DNA of 64,000 nt from Riemerella columbipharyngis (lineage in GTDB: Bacteria > Bacteroidota > Bacteroidia > Flavobacteriales > Weeksellaceae), in contig NZ_FNAS01000005.1 of the NCBI RefSeq assembly GCF_900101995.1, positions 28,397-92,396 on the forward strand, in the 5' to 3' direction. The position numbers and the translations under genes were made by a program. The notes under the pieces are model-generated. The model worked only from the letters and a program-made list of their open reading frames with translations. It did not search any database and was not told where the DNA came from. Within the stretch, counting starts at the first letter, position 1; each line of letters starts with the position of its first letter. This document shows, piece after piece, positions 17,824 through 26,745 of the stretch.

Positions 17824-18717
17824 ATGAAATTAAGTACTCATCAACCCAAAATAATAGTAGTAGGAAGCTCTTCCATAGATTTGGTAATGAATACCGTACA
17901 GCCAGCTCTCCCCGGAGAAACTGTAATGGCCGCACAATCCGAAAATTTCTTCGGTGGTAAAGGTGCCAATCAGGCTGTGGCGTGTTCTCGATTGGGTACG
18001 AGTGTTTATCTCATAGGACGGGTGGGTATGGATCCGTACGGACAACAAATCTTGAGACACCTGAAAGACGAAGGCGTGAATGTAGCCTATATCTCCGAAG
18101 ACCAAGATGAGCCTACAGGAACCGCCTATGTTACTTCTTTCGACGGAAAGAACAGCATCGTGGTAGTTCCCTCTGCCAACCGCTCTTTGACTCCCAAAAA
18201 AATTGAAATGGCTAAGGATCTGTTTGAAACAGCAGACATAGTCTTAGTTCAATTAGAAACTTCCTCAGAAGTATTACAACAAACCTATGAACTTTGCAAA
18301 AAAAATAAAAAACGATTAGGCATATATGCCGCTCCTGCGACTAAACTTTCCGATGAAATTGTAGATTATGCCACTTTTATTGTTGCAAAGAAAAAAGATT
18401 TGAGTATTCTATTCGGTGAGGATAGAAAGGAAGTAATTTTACAAAAGCTCCCTAATAAATTATTCATCAGAAACGATACCAATACGACTATATACTATGA
18501 CGGCGAGGAAATGAGATACTATCAAAAAGAGCCCGAAAACAAAGCCCACAATATGGGAATGGGCGATGCCTTTACCGCCGGATTTGCAGTAGCATTATGC
18601 CACGGGAATCCTATAAAAGAATGTGTAAAATTCGGGAATGATATTTCCTTGAGAGTCTCTGCACACAGAGGCTCGCAAAGAGGGCTTCCGCACCTAAGAG
18701 ACCTTGAACTGAAATAA
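17824..18717 (+). CDS. rbsK: Ribokinase-like PfkB-family sugar kinase
   Basis: A PfkB-family kinase of 297 residues. The N-terminal signature GGKGANQAVACSRLG (about 41-55) and the C-terminal MGMGDAFTAGFAVAL are present, with the catalytic Asp near residue 248. The substrate-binding N-terminus VVGSSSIDLVMNTVQPALPGET fits ribokinase, which phosphorylates ribose to ribose-5-phosphate. Ribose transport genes are absent nearby, so the substrate could be another nucleoside sugar. The next gene begins one base after the stop. Confidence 0.85.
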   Translation: MKLSTHQPKIIVVGSSSIDLVMNTVQPALPGETVMAAQSENFFGGKGANQAVACSRLGTSVYLIGRVGMDPYGQQILRHLKDEGVNVAYISEDQDEPTGTAYVTSFDGKNSIVVVPSANRSLTPKKIEMAKDLFETADIVLVQLETSSEVLQQTYELCKKNKKRLGIYAAPATKLSDEIVDYATFIVAKKKDLSILFGEDRKEVILQKLPNKLFIRNDTNTTIYYDGEEMRYYQKEPENKAHNMGMGDAFTAGFAVALCHGNPIKECVKFGNDISLRVSAHRGSQRGLPHLRDLELK

Positions 18718-18718
18718 T

Positions 18719-19732
18719 ATGCAAGAGCCTTTCGGTATAAAAACAGAGCAAGAGTTTTCCGAGCTTTGTATTGAAACTTTTCTATTCCAATATCATCAGG
18801 TAGAGGTATATAAAAAATTTGTGGATGCCTTGAATATTGACATTGATAAGGTTTTATCTATCGAAAAAATCCCTTTTTTACCGATAGAGATGTTCAAGCA
18901 CCACAAAGTCATAGACAAAAATTATGCTCCGGAACTATTTTTCCAAAGCTCCGGAACAACACAGCAAAACCTCTCCAAACATTGGATAGCAGATGAAATA
19001 CTCTACCAAAAAAGTATTTATGAAAGTTTTTCTCAATTCATAGGCAAACCCGAAGATTTTATTTTTCTGGGACTGCTCCCTAATTATTTAGAGCGAAAGA
19101 ATGCCTCACTTATCTATATGGTAGATTTCCTGATGAAAAAATCATCAAAAAGAGAAAACGGCTATTTCCTCTACGACCATCTCAAGCTCTACGAACTGCT
19201 GTCTTCATTAGCATCAGAAAACAAGAAAATCATTCTGTTCGGGGTATCGTTTGCCTTACTGGATTTTTTGGACACCTTAGAGGTAAACGGATTAAATCTT
19301 TGCCCAAACAAAAATTTATACATCATAGAAACCGGCGGAATGAAAGGACGAAAAGAGGAAATGACCAAAGATGCCCTCCTTGAAATTCTTAAAAACAGAT
19401 TTAGTTCTCAAAATATTTTTTCCGAATATTCTATGACTGAGCTGCTTTCTCAAGCTTACTCATTGGGCAACAATATCTACGAAAGCCCTTCTTGGATGCG
19501 TATTCTCATCCGTGATACGGAAGACCCTTTTAATTATTGCCCTATCGGGAAAACCGGGGGAATTAACATCATAGACCTTGCTAATAGGCATAGTTGCAGC
19601 TTTATCGCTACTCAAGATTTAGGAAAATTACTTTCTAAAAAAGAAGACAATATTCTTCGCCATACCCCTTTCCAAGTACTCGGGCGGATAGACCACTCCG
19701 ATATAAGGGGCTGCAGCCTTTTGGTATCATAA
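18719..19732 (+). CDS. LuxE-like acyl-protein synthetase / acyl-activating enzyme
   Basis: A 337-residue member of the LuxE (acyl-protein synthetase, ANL-related) family. The nucleotide-binding loop is LFFQSSGTTQQNLSKHW (about 74-90), followed by FLGLLPNYLERKNASLIYM, then IIETGGMKGRKEEMT, then the ANL-type FSEYSMTELLSQAYS. A near-terminal Cys occurs in RGCSLL. LuxE activates fatty acids for the luminescence reductase. No luxC or luxD is present, so the actual acyl substrate is unknown. The stop codon lies three bases from the 3' end of the convergent rnpB. Confidence 0.8.
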   Translation: MQEPFGIKTEQEFSELCIETFLFQYHQVEVYKKFVDALNIDIDKVLSIEKIPFLPIEMFKHHKVIDKNYAPELFFQSSGTTQQNLSKHWIADEILYQKSIYESFSQFIGKPEDFIFLGLLPNYLERKNASLIYMVDFLMKKSSKRENGYFLYDHLKLYELLSSLASENKKIILFGVSFALLDFLDTLEVNGLNLCPNKNLYIIETGGMKGRKEEMTKDALLEILKNRFSSQNIFSEYSMTELLSQAYSLGNNIYESPSWMRILIRDTEDPFNYCPIGKTGGINIIDLANRHSCSFIATQDLGKLLSKKEDNILRHTPFQVLGRIDHSDIRGCSLLVS

Positions 19733-19735
19733 AAA

Positions 19736-20041
19736 CCACAACAGGGACTATAAGCCGGATTCTGTACTTTGCGAACAAAGTGCTTGTTATTTATCTACGC
19801 CTACCATTGCTGAAAGGCTTTAGCTGCCTACCCCTCGGCATTGGACGAGCCGCCCTTAGTTGCCGATATACTTGGCATTACACCGCATAGAGTTTACCTG
19901 ATTTCACTACAGCCGAACTGTACTTGCTTTCTGTTGCACTGGTCCTCACATCACTGTGGACGGCCGTTAGCCGCTATGCTGCCCTATGGTGTCCGGACTT
20001 TCCTCTCTGCTAAGCAAAGCAACAAGCCGTCTCTGTTGTGG
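19736..20041 (-). ncRNA. rnpB: RNase P RNA (bacterial class A)
   Basis: The catalytic RNA that matures tRNA 5' ends. Read on minus, it has the universal GAGGAAAGTCCGGAC near the 5' end, the GCCGAGGGG / GGTAGGC core elements and the 3' AGAATCCGGCTTATAG. The ends pair as helix P1 (CCACAACAG..GAC with GTC.CTGTTGTGG), which sets the limits at about 20041 and 19736. A short T-run follows the 3' end and overlaps the stop region of the convergent LuxE-like gene. Length about 306 nt. Confidence 0.97.
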
Positions 20042-20045
20042 ACTG

Positions 20046-20053
20046 CAAAAGTA
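20046..20053 (-). promoter_or_regulatory. -7 box of rnpB
   Basis: TACTTTTG on minus lies 4 bases before the inferred RNA 5' end at 20041 and matches TAnnTTTG. Confidence 0.65.
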
Positions 20054-20128
20054 TTAAAACAAATTGAAAAAAGTTTCTTTTTCTTTGTTAGAGCTAAATT
20101 TACTCTACTGTTTCAGATAAAATTAAGA

Positions 20129-20423
20129 TTATGACGTTTGTGATTTTTTAATATTTCTCATAAAAATCAATAGGAACAAACCCATTATAGACAAAGCTAT
20201 TGGATGAATCCACAAGCTATTAACCTCAAAAGATCAATACAGGTAACAGCCAACAATGTGTACAAGAAACACAAACATTCTCTATAAAATTACCAATTTT
20301 TTTCATATTGTATTTTTCGTTATAATCGTTAGAATCTACTATTAGATAGAACTTCCTTCTGTATTTAATTAAATATCCGAATACTATAGTAATACCCAAA
20401 CTAATAACTCTATTCTTGTCTTT
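20129..20423 (-). pseudogene. Remnant of a small membrane protein, DUF3784-like
   Basis: The 560-base gap between rnpB and the phosphatase gene holds one coding trace. On minus, an open frame from about 20423 to 20226 reads VISLGITIVFGYLIKYR then RKFYLIVDSNDYNEKYNMKK, resembling the N-terminal helix and YLIAGYN..KEEKEKYD pattern of DUF3784 proteins. It has no ATG at its head and stops at 20226. A second frame down to 20129 continues as a hydrophobic helix (LWIHPIALSIMGLFLLIFM). I infer one small gene broken by a frameshift. The rest of the gap is AT-rich with nothing recognisable. Confidence 0.4.
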
Positions 20424-20600
20424 TCAATTCCTTTTAATTTGAATATATCCTATTATTGATTACTATATGTTTCTCTATTTCATTACAATTAAAAAACTTG
20501 GGATAACAAAAATACTGATATAAGAAATAAAAAAATAGATTAATCATTGCAATCAATTTTATAAATAATTACAAATGATAATTCCTACAATCCTATTTTG

Positions 20601-22220
20601 TTAAGGCAATATCTCCTCTAAAAGTTCGCCCTGAGTACCGTTTGGCATCGGAATACTCAGCTTTTGGGAAATGCTAGGTGCTATGCTGGTAATGTTATAT
20701 CTTTTGTAACTAATCCCCGGTTTTACCTTCCAGCCGTACCAGATATTGGGCACATTGGTATCATACATATAAGAAGTTCCGTGCGAAGTACCGCGTGTAC
20801 CATGTGGCAAATATTGCGGACGTAAAAGAACCATCAAATCTCCATTTTGCTTAGGATTGTAGCCCCGTTCTATCAAACAAAGATTATAATCTGTAGGATT
20901 TCCTCTTAGGATATCTTCTCTGGAATACACTCTTGACACGAAAGGTTTTTTGTACATCCATTCTTTTACTTCTTTTATTATTTTGTCGTAGTCGAGATTT
21001 TTCTCTGCTATTACTTTATTATTCAAGAATATATTTTGATTGGAGTAATTATCAAATATATTCACGCCGTATTTTTCTTGGAAATAATTTTTCATATCCT
21101 TAAGCACTTGTTTAGAATCTATAGAAGAAACATTATAACCTCTGTCTTTGAGATACTGAGGATTCTCTGCCGCTGCATGGTCTGCAGTCAGAAAAAGCAG
21201 GTAATTCCCCTTTCCTACTCTTTTATCCAAATGATTTAAAAGATTCTCTATATTCTTATCCAATCTTAAATAGGTATCTTCTATCTCCACAGAACGCGGG
21301 CCAAAAGCATGCCCTACATAATCCGTAGATGAAAAACTAAGTGCTAAAAAATCCGGATACTTGCCCTGCCCCAATTTCTCGTTGTCTATTGCAGCTTCTG
21401 CAAAAAGCTCTACCATATCATTACCATAAGGCGTAGATTTTATAATTTCCAGATTCTTTTCCTTTTGGGCGATTGTTTTAAGATCGTAAGGAAAAACCGG
21501 AGTGTTCTTAGTAGAGAACACCTCCTCGTAAGGGGTATTATCTTCTGTGCTGGCTGTATATTCAGAAGGGTTTTTCATTAGAGACCATCCTGCATCTACA
21601 AATTTCCGAGCATATTTCTTTTTATTAAAATCCACTACCCATTGCGGCAGTTTTTCCATATAGAATGTACTGGTAATATAATCTCCCATATTAGACATCC
21701 AGTAGGCCGCATTAGCAAAATGCCCTGCCGGCAGTATCGCTGCACGGTCTTTTTCGGAAATACCAATAACTTTTCCCTTAAAGTTAGTATCTAATCTAAA
21801 TTCATCTGTTACAGTAGTCGCCAAAAGCCTTTTCGGTGACTCCCAGCCCTGCTTATCTTGAGGGTCTATACCCACGCTTTTCACTTGGTCATCAAAGGTA
21901 CAATACACACTTTTACCTTCTTCTTTGCTGAACCAATTATTTCCTACTATTCCGTGAACAGAAGGTGTAGTCCCCGTATAAAGGCTGCTATGCCCTGGTG
22001 CCGTATATGTAGGCATATAGTTGTAATTGGTATTTCTAAAGATAAAGCCCTCTTTCATTAACCTTTTAAATCCGCCCTCTCCGAACTGGTCATAGTATCT
22101 GTAAAGGTAGTCCGGACGCATCTGGTCAACCACTATACCGACAACCAACTTCGGTCTTTCCACTTGAGAAAATACTGCACAAGTCACACATAAGAAAACT
22201 AAACTGACAATTTTTTTCAT
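20601..22220 (-). CDS. pafA: PafA-type alkaline phosphatase
   Basis: A 539-residue exported phosphomonoesterase. A signal peptide (about 1-18, ending AVFSQ) is followed by the alkaline phosphatase fold: VDQMRPDYL with metal-binding Asp32, and YMPTYTAPGH with Thr73 in the TxPGH position used as nucleophile by PafA. Further metal ligands lie in SSTDYVGHAFGPRS and LTADHAAAENP. The threonine nucleophile separates this class from serine-type PhoA. It probably acts in the periplasm. Downstream is the 3' flank described as a decayed gene; the FadL-like gene is upstream on the same strand with its own terminator. Confidence 0.9.
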   Translation of the reverse strand: MKKIVSLVFLCVTCAVFSQVERPKLVVGIVVDQMRPDYLYRYYDQFGEGGFKRLMKEGFIFRNTNYNYMPTYTAPGHSSLYTGTTPSVHGIVGNNWFSKEEGKSVYCTFDDQVKSVGIDPQDKQGWESPKRLLATTVTDEFRLDTNFKGKVIGISEKDRAAILPAGHFANAAYWMSNMGDYITSTFYMEKLPQWVVDFNKKKYARKFVDAGWSLMKNPSEYTASTEDNTPYEEVFSTKNTPVFPYDLKTIAQKEKNLEIIKSTPYGNDMVELFAEAAIDNEKLGQGKYPDFLALSFSSTDYVGHAFGPRSVEIEDTYLRLDKNIENLLNHLDKRVGKGNYLLFLTADHAAAENPQYLKDRGYNVSSIDSKQVLKDMKNYFQEKYGVNIFDNYSNQNIFLNNKVIAEKNLDYDKIIKEVKEWMYKKPFVSRVYSREDILRGNPTDYNLCLIERGYNPKQNGDLMVLLRPQYLPHGTRGTSHGTSYMYDTNVPNIWYGWKVKPGISYKRYNITSIAPSISQKLSIPMPNGTQGELLEEILP

Positions 22221-22305
22221 TCTATAAATTATTTTGGTGCTAAGCTAAAAATTATCTCCGAAATTAAGAAGTTTTTGAGTTTAATTTTTCTTAAAGTCAA
22301 AAAAA

Positions 22306-22330
22306 AACTGCAAGCGAGAAGCCCACAGTT
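22306..22330 (-). terminator. Terminator of the FadL-like gene
   Basis: On minus, AACTGTGGGC and GCTTGCAGTT form a 10-bp stem (three G-T wobbles) around loop TTCTC, followed by about nine T. It begins 24 bases after the stop codon. Confidence 0.7.
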
Positions 22331-22353
22331 AAAAAAGTTATTATTTATAAAGT

Positions 22354-23805
22354 TTAGAACCTTAGTCCTAATGTTAGAAGAAGGTTGCTTCTATTGTGTT
22401 TTACCTTAGATACGATACTTGCATTGCCATTGTCTAATCCATCTATATTAGGAACAGGTAACCCAAGCCCATTCGCACTCTCTACAGCATAACGCCCACC
22501 AAAGAATGGATTAGAATAATTGGAAGTAACATTTTGATAAGCCAAATCCACATAGAATGATTTGAAGTCGTAGCCTAATCCTGCGGCTAAAGTTTTCACG
22601 CTACCCGCATACAAATCATTGTAACTCTTATCTTCTATACCACTACCATTGTTGCTAATAACACCTAAAGATGCATTGCTGAAAGGATTACTTTGATAGG
22701 CATATCCACCTCTTAGACGGAAACCTTGATAACGGTATTCTGCACCTACTTTCACTTCCGATTGATTTTTATATACTTTTCTAAAGAATTCGTTGAGCTG
22801 TGTAGTCACTTCATTATCTAAATCAGAGGTGTATTTAGGTTTGCTTACTCCTAAAGTATAATCCACATTGATCGCAAAGTTTTTATTTGGAACATAGGCA
22901 GCACTTAGCCCTACTTTGGTAGGCGAAGACAGTCTTCTGCTGCTATCATAGACATCGGATACTATGGCGTTGTTATCTAAATAATAATGGTTGTAACTTC
23001 TATTGATATTCCACCAAGTAGGCGACTGCAAACTCAGCCCCAGTCTCAGACCTCCGTCTAATTTTCTGATAACGCCTGCGGATATAGAAACCCCATTAGA
23101 AGACTCTTGGTAAGGGGTATCTTGCTTTTCATAAATCGCCGTGTCTCCGTTGCTCTTCATCATTAGCCTAAAGAAATCACCTTGTTCTAAATCTGCAGAA
23201 TAAAAATTAAGTCCCCCACCCAAATACCATTGATTATCATAATTTCCGCCCACAGCAAAAGACAACACAGAAGAACGCCCTACTCTATTATAAGCGTGTC
23301 CATCGTACAATAGCTCATCTTGTACATTCTGCTCTGTACTATTGGTATAGGAAACAGCATCTGATATACTATGATTCTCAGGTGTTCTGATATAACTGTC
23401 TAAATCTCTGTATTTATAGTTTAGCCCTATATTGACAAATTTCCATTTGGAATCAAACGGTTCAAAAACCACCAATGCCCCAGCCTGTGTGAGATTAGTC
23501 TTTTTGAAAGTCTGATCCAAAGAACCGCTGCCCAAAGTAGAGGTATTGGTATAGCTCGTTACGCCCAGTGTAGCATTGATTTCGTTGATGATAGCCACAC
23601 CCACTCCGGCAGGATTGGATTCTATTGTAGATAAATCTCCGCCTAATGCCCCCATACTCCCTGCCATAGACATATACCGAGAAGTTCCCGTAGGCGGTGT
23701 ATAGCCTGAATAGACATCCAAAGTATTCCTGATAGCAGATACATCTTGAGCATAAAATAAAGATGCTACGCTAATTCCTATGAGTGAAAATATTTTTTTA
23801 TTCAT
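22354..23805 (-). CDS. OmpP1/FadL/TodX-family outer-membrane transporter
   Basis: A 483-residue barrel. Signal peptide (about 1-19, ending LFYAQ) is followed by the FadL N-terminal hatch pattern (TGTSRYMSMAGSMGALGGDLSTIESNPAGVG, here spanning about 39-69). It continues with long amphipathic strands and ends NLLLTLGLRF with a terminal Phe. The family moves hydrophobic compounds across the outer membrane. The substrate cannot be told. It is 18 bases downstream of the aromatic-rich lipoprotein gene, which suggests cotranscription. Confidence 0.88.
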   Translation of the reverse strand: MNKKIFSLIGISVASLFYAQDVSAIRNTLDVYSGYTPPTGTSRYMSMAGSMGALGGDLSTIESNPAGVGVAIINEINATLGVTSYTNTSTLGSGSLDQTFKKTNLTQAGALVVFEPFDSKWKFVNIGLNYKYRDLDSYIRTPENHSISDAVSYTNSTEQNVQDELLYDGHAYNRVGRSSVLSFAVGGNYDNQWYLGGGLNFYSADLEQGDFFRLMMKSNGDTAIYEKQDTPYQESSNGVSISAGVIRKLDGGLRLGLSLQSPTWWNINRSYNHYYLDNNAIVSDVYDSSRRLSSPTKVGLSAAYVPNKNFAINVDYTLGVSKPKYTSDLDNEVTTQLNEFFRKVYKNQSEVKVGAEYRYQGFRLRGGYAYQSNPFSNASLGVISNNGSGIEDKSYNDLYAGSVKTLAAGLGYDFKSFYVDLAYQNVTSNYSNPFFGGRYAVESANGLGLPVPNIDGLDNGNASIVSKVKHNRSNLLLTLGLRF

Positions 23806-23823
23806 TTTTTTTATTTTTAATTA

Positions 23824-24753
23824 TTATCTAAAGCCTCCTGTTCTGAAACCTCTGGAAGAACTCCTCGAATAATTACCTGAACTAAAACCGGAATTACTTG
23901 ACCTAAAACTATTATTAGAATTTGTTCTTTGAGGCGGGTTGTTATTCACCGTCTGCTGCCTACCGAATCCGGAAGAGCGGAATCCGTCATTTCGCCTGTT
24001 AGTGTTATAGCCATTATTACTATTACCTCTATTTGAATAGAAACCGCTATTATCGCTATTTCTTCGGTAACCACCATTAGAACCCATTCTATCCACGGTA
24101 TCTATTTCTGCTCTTCTATAATTTCGGTGAGGAACCACTATATAGCTATAGCCACCGTAGTAAGGATCGTAATAGCCTCTATCATAGTAAGGATTCCAGC
24201 TATAGAAACCACGATAATAAAGAGAGTAGAAGCCTCCCCAGCCAAAATATGGATTATAGCCAAAGTATGGATTGTAACCGTAATAAGGACTTGCCCAGCC
24301 CGAATTGTTCCAACCATAAGGATAATTGCCCCAATTCATTCCGAAGTAAGAGTTCCAGCCGTAGCCGCCACCCCATCCGAAACCTAAGCTCCAATAAGGC
24401 TCATAGCCAAAATCATTGTAATAAGGCGTAGCCCAGTAAGGGTCATAACGGCGTTCTACACCAGAGAAATCTCCCCAATCCGAGCTTTTGCTCCATTTAT
24501 CATAGCGTTTCTCCTTTTCTCTTTTCAGTTGTTCTGATTGCTCTATGGTGTTATTGTAACTATAGTCCTTACCTATCGAATTATCATCTGCCATCAGCAG
24601 GCGTTGCTCTATCACATCTGTTTTAGGATCGTAGAAAGCTCCGTCTGTCTCTGTGTAGCCTTCTATCTGTACCCCACAAGAGACTAATACGAATCCCATA
24701 GAAACACTTAAAGCCAAAGTGCTCCATCTGTCGATTAAATTTTTGTAATTCAT
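23824..24753 (-). CDS. Aromatic- and glycine-rich lipoprotein, function unknown
   Basis: A 309-residue predicted lipoprotein with lipidated Cys near residue 26 (FVLVSC). The middle (about 100-205) is extremely rich in Tyr, Trp, Gly, Asn and Pro, with short near-repeats such as YGYNPYFGYNPYFGWGG. The C-terminal third (about 215-309) is rich in Asn, Ser, Arg and Gly (SSRGFRTGGFR). No enzyme motif is visible. Homologues beside proS have sometimes been named after that gene, but this protein has no synthetase feature. A surface or matrix-type structural role is only a guess. Cotranscribed with the FadL-like gene. Confidence 0.7.
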   Translation of the reverse strand: MNYKNLIDRWSTLALSVSMGFVLVSCGVQIEGYTETDGAFYDPKTDVIEQRLLMADDNSIGKDYSYNNTIEQSEQLKREKEKRYDKWSKSSDWGDFSGVERRYDPYWATPYYNDFGYEPYWSLGFGWGGGYGWNSYFGMNWGNYPYGWNNSGWASPYYGYNPYFGYNPYFGWGGFYSLYYRGFYSWNPYYDRGYYDPYYGGYSYIVVPHRNYRRAEIDTVDRMGSNGGYRRNSDNSGFYSNRGNSNNGYNTNRRNDGFRSSGFGRQQTVNNNPPQRTNSNNSFRSSNSGFSSGNYSRSSSRGFRTGGFR

Positions 24754-24927
24754 TTTATGTGATTTATTATGGTTTAACTATATTTGCCTTGTCTTAAAAG
24801 TATAACAAAAAATATACCATATTCATTTAATGTAAAATAGCTAACTTTAGTGTTTCTGAATAGGTTATTTAATCCATATACTTTTACAAAAGTAACAAAA
24901 TAAAATTAAAGAAAAACATTAACATCT

Positions 24928-26403
24928 ATGTCAAAACTAACCTCAAGAAGTGAAGATTATAGCAAGTGGTACAATGAGCTTGTTGTAAAAGCCGATTTAG
25001 CAGAAAGTTCCGGCGTAAGAGGCTGTATGGTAATAAAACCTTACGGGTATGCCATTTGGGAAAAAATGAGAGATCAACTGGATAAAAAATTTAAAGAAAC
25101 CGGACACCAGAATGCTTACTTCCCCATTTTTGTACCCAAAAGTCTATTTGAAGCAGAAGAAAAAAACGCAGAAGGTTTTGCCAAAGAATGTGCCGTAGTT
25201 ACCCACTACCGCCTAAAAACAGATCCTGAAAATCCACAAAAACTCATCGTAGATCCCAATGCAAAATTAGAGGAAGAGCTTATCGTACGACCTACTTCCG
25301 AAGCCATCATTTGGAATACCTACCGAAACTGGGTACAGTCTTACCGAGACCTTCCCATTCTCATTAACCAATGGGCGAATGTCGTAAGATGGGAAATGAG
25401 AACAAGACTTTTCCTAAGGACCGCAGAATTTCTTTGGCAAGAAGGACATACCGCACACGCCACCAAGGAAGAAGCCTTAGCCGAAACCGAACAGATGCTG
25501 GATATCTATGCTGATTTTGCCGAAAACTTTATGGCAGTACCTGTGGTGAAAGGAGTAAAAACACCTTCCGAAAGATTTGCGGGTGCAGAGGAAACTTACT
25601 GTATAGAAGCATTGATGCAAGACGGGAAAGCTCTACAAGCAGGGACTTCCCACTTTTTGGGACAAAACTTCCCTGAGGCTTTTGATGTCAAATTCACCAA
25701 CAAAGAAGGTAAAATAGAATATGCGTGGGCTACTTCGTGGGGAGTATCCACAAGGCTAATGGGTGCTCTCATTATGTCTCATTCCGATGATTACGGACTT
25801 GTATTGCCTCCATCGTTAGCCCCAATTCAAGTGGTTATTGTTCCTATATTTAAAGGAGAAGAGCAGCTTAAACAAATCGACGAGGTGGCTTTTGACATTC
25901 AGCATAAATTGAAAAACTTAGGCATCTCTGTGAAATACGACAACCGCACGGAATACAAACCGGGATGGAAATTCGCCGAATATGAGCTAAAAGGTGTGCC
26001 GGTAAGAATTGCCATTGGACCGAAAGATTTGGAAAAAGGCGTTGTAGAAATCGCGAGGAGAGATACCCTGAGCAAAGAAATTCAGCCAATAGACAATATA
26101 GAGGTTTATATCAAAAATTTATTAGACAAAATCCAACAAGAGATATTCCACAAAGCCCTTAAATTCAGAGAGGAGCACATCACAAAAGTAGATTCTTACG
26201 AAGAATTTAAGGAAGTTTTGGAAACCAAAGGTGGATTTATCCTTGCCCATTGGGACGGCACCGAAGAAGAGGAAGAGCAAATAAAAGAAGAAACCAAAGC
26301 GACAATCCGCTGTATTCCATTAGAAGGCGAGAGAGAAGAAGGCGTTTCAATGATTTCAGGAAAACCGTCTAAACAAAGAGTCCTTTTTGCAAAAGCTTAT
26401 TAA
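24928..26403 (+). CDS. proS: Prolyl-tRNA synthetase, archaeal/eukaryal type
   Basis: ProRS charges tRNA-Pro. This 491-residue form is the short class lacking the bacterial editing insertion. Class II motif 2 is seen in [23 protein letters not shown] followed by [24 protein letters not shown]. Motif 3 is [14 protein letters not shown], which leads into the anticodon-binding domain. The C-terminus ends LFAKAY, with the terminal Tyr typical of this type. Single gene with a strong hairpin downstream. Confidence 0.97.
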   Translation: MSKLTSRSEDYSKWYNELVVKADLAESSGVRGCMVIKPYGYAIWEKMRDQLDKKFKETGHQNAYFPIFVPKSLFEAEEKNAEGFAKECAVVTHYRLKTDPENPQKLIVDPNAKLEEELIVRPTSEAIIWNTYRNWVQSYRDLPILINQWANVVRWEMRTRLFLRTAEFLWQEGHTAHATKEEALAETEQMLDIYADFAENFMAVPVVKGVKTPSERFAGAEETYCIEALMQDGKALQAGTSHFLGQNFPEAFDVKFTNKEGKIEYAWATSWGVSTRLMGALIMSHSDDYGLVLPPSLAPIQVVIVPIFKGEEQLKQIDEVAFDIQHKLKNLGISVKYDNRTEYKPGWKFAEYELKGVPVRIAIGPKDLEKGVVEIARRDTLSKEIQPIDNIEVYIKNLLDKIQQEIFHKALKFREEHITKVDSYEEFKEVLETKGGFILAHWDGTEEEEEQIKEETKATIRCIPLEGEREEGVSMISGKPSKQRVLFAKAY

Positions 26404-26477
26404 AAAGTAGAATCAGAGAATAGAGATATCAATACCAGAAAATTCATTTTTCGCAAAAAGCTGAATAAAAATCTATT

Positions 26478-26513
26478 AAACCGCCGTTTCAACTATCTTG
26501 AAATGGCGGTTTT
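26478..26513. terminator. Strong hairpin between proS and the feo operon
   Basis: AAACCGCC.TTTCAA pairs with TTGAAA.GGCGGTTT over 15 positions with one wobble, followed on plus by TTTT. It lies between convergent genes and probably serves proS; on minus the T-run is only three bases. Confidence 0.8.
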
Positions 26514-26576
26514 GATTATACGATTCCTTAACAATAAATTGTTTCAGACAGAATTTTATCCAATAAAAAATCCCAA

Positions 26577-26729
26577 TTAAGAACACCCGCAATCTTTATC
26601 GCAATGGCTTTTGCTGCTTTTAAACTTTTTGGGTGAGAAATTCTTTCTAAAAAGTTTGAATATAGAGTAGCAAGCAAACAATACTACGACAAATATAATT
26701 ATATATTGTACAGCTAATGAACCATCCAT
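26577..26729 (-). CDS. FeoB-associated Cys-rich membrane protein
   Basis: A 50-residue single-pass protein: one membrane helix (VQYIIIFVVVLFACYSIFKLF), a lysine-rich stretch and a cysteine-rich tail (HCDKDCGCS). This is the pattern of small Cys-rich proteins found behind feoB. I start at MDGSLAVQY (26729); an ATG at 26780 would extend it 17 residues into feoB and adds nothing typical of the family. The cysteines suggest metal or redox handling during ferrous iron uptake; this is inference. Confidence 0.8.
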   Translation of the reverse strand: MDGSLAVQYIIIFVVVLFACYSIFKLFRKNFSPKKFKSSKSHCDKDCGCS

Positions 26730-26745
26730 TGTTTTATTTATTTTA

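Noticed and set aside
20424..20600. Further small genes between the decayed frame and the PafA-like gene
   Set aside because: A 36-residue minus frame starting MINLFFYF is AT-driven low complexity without support.
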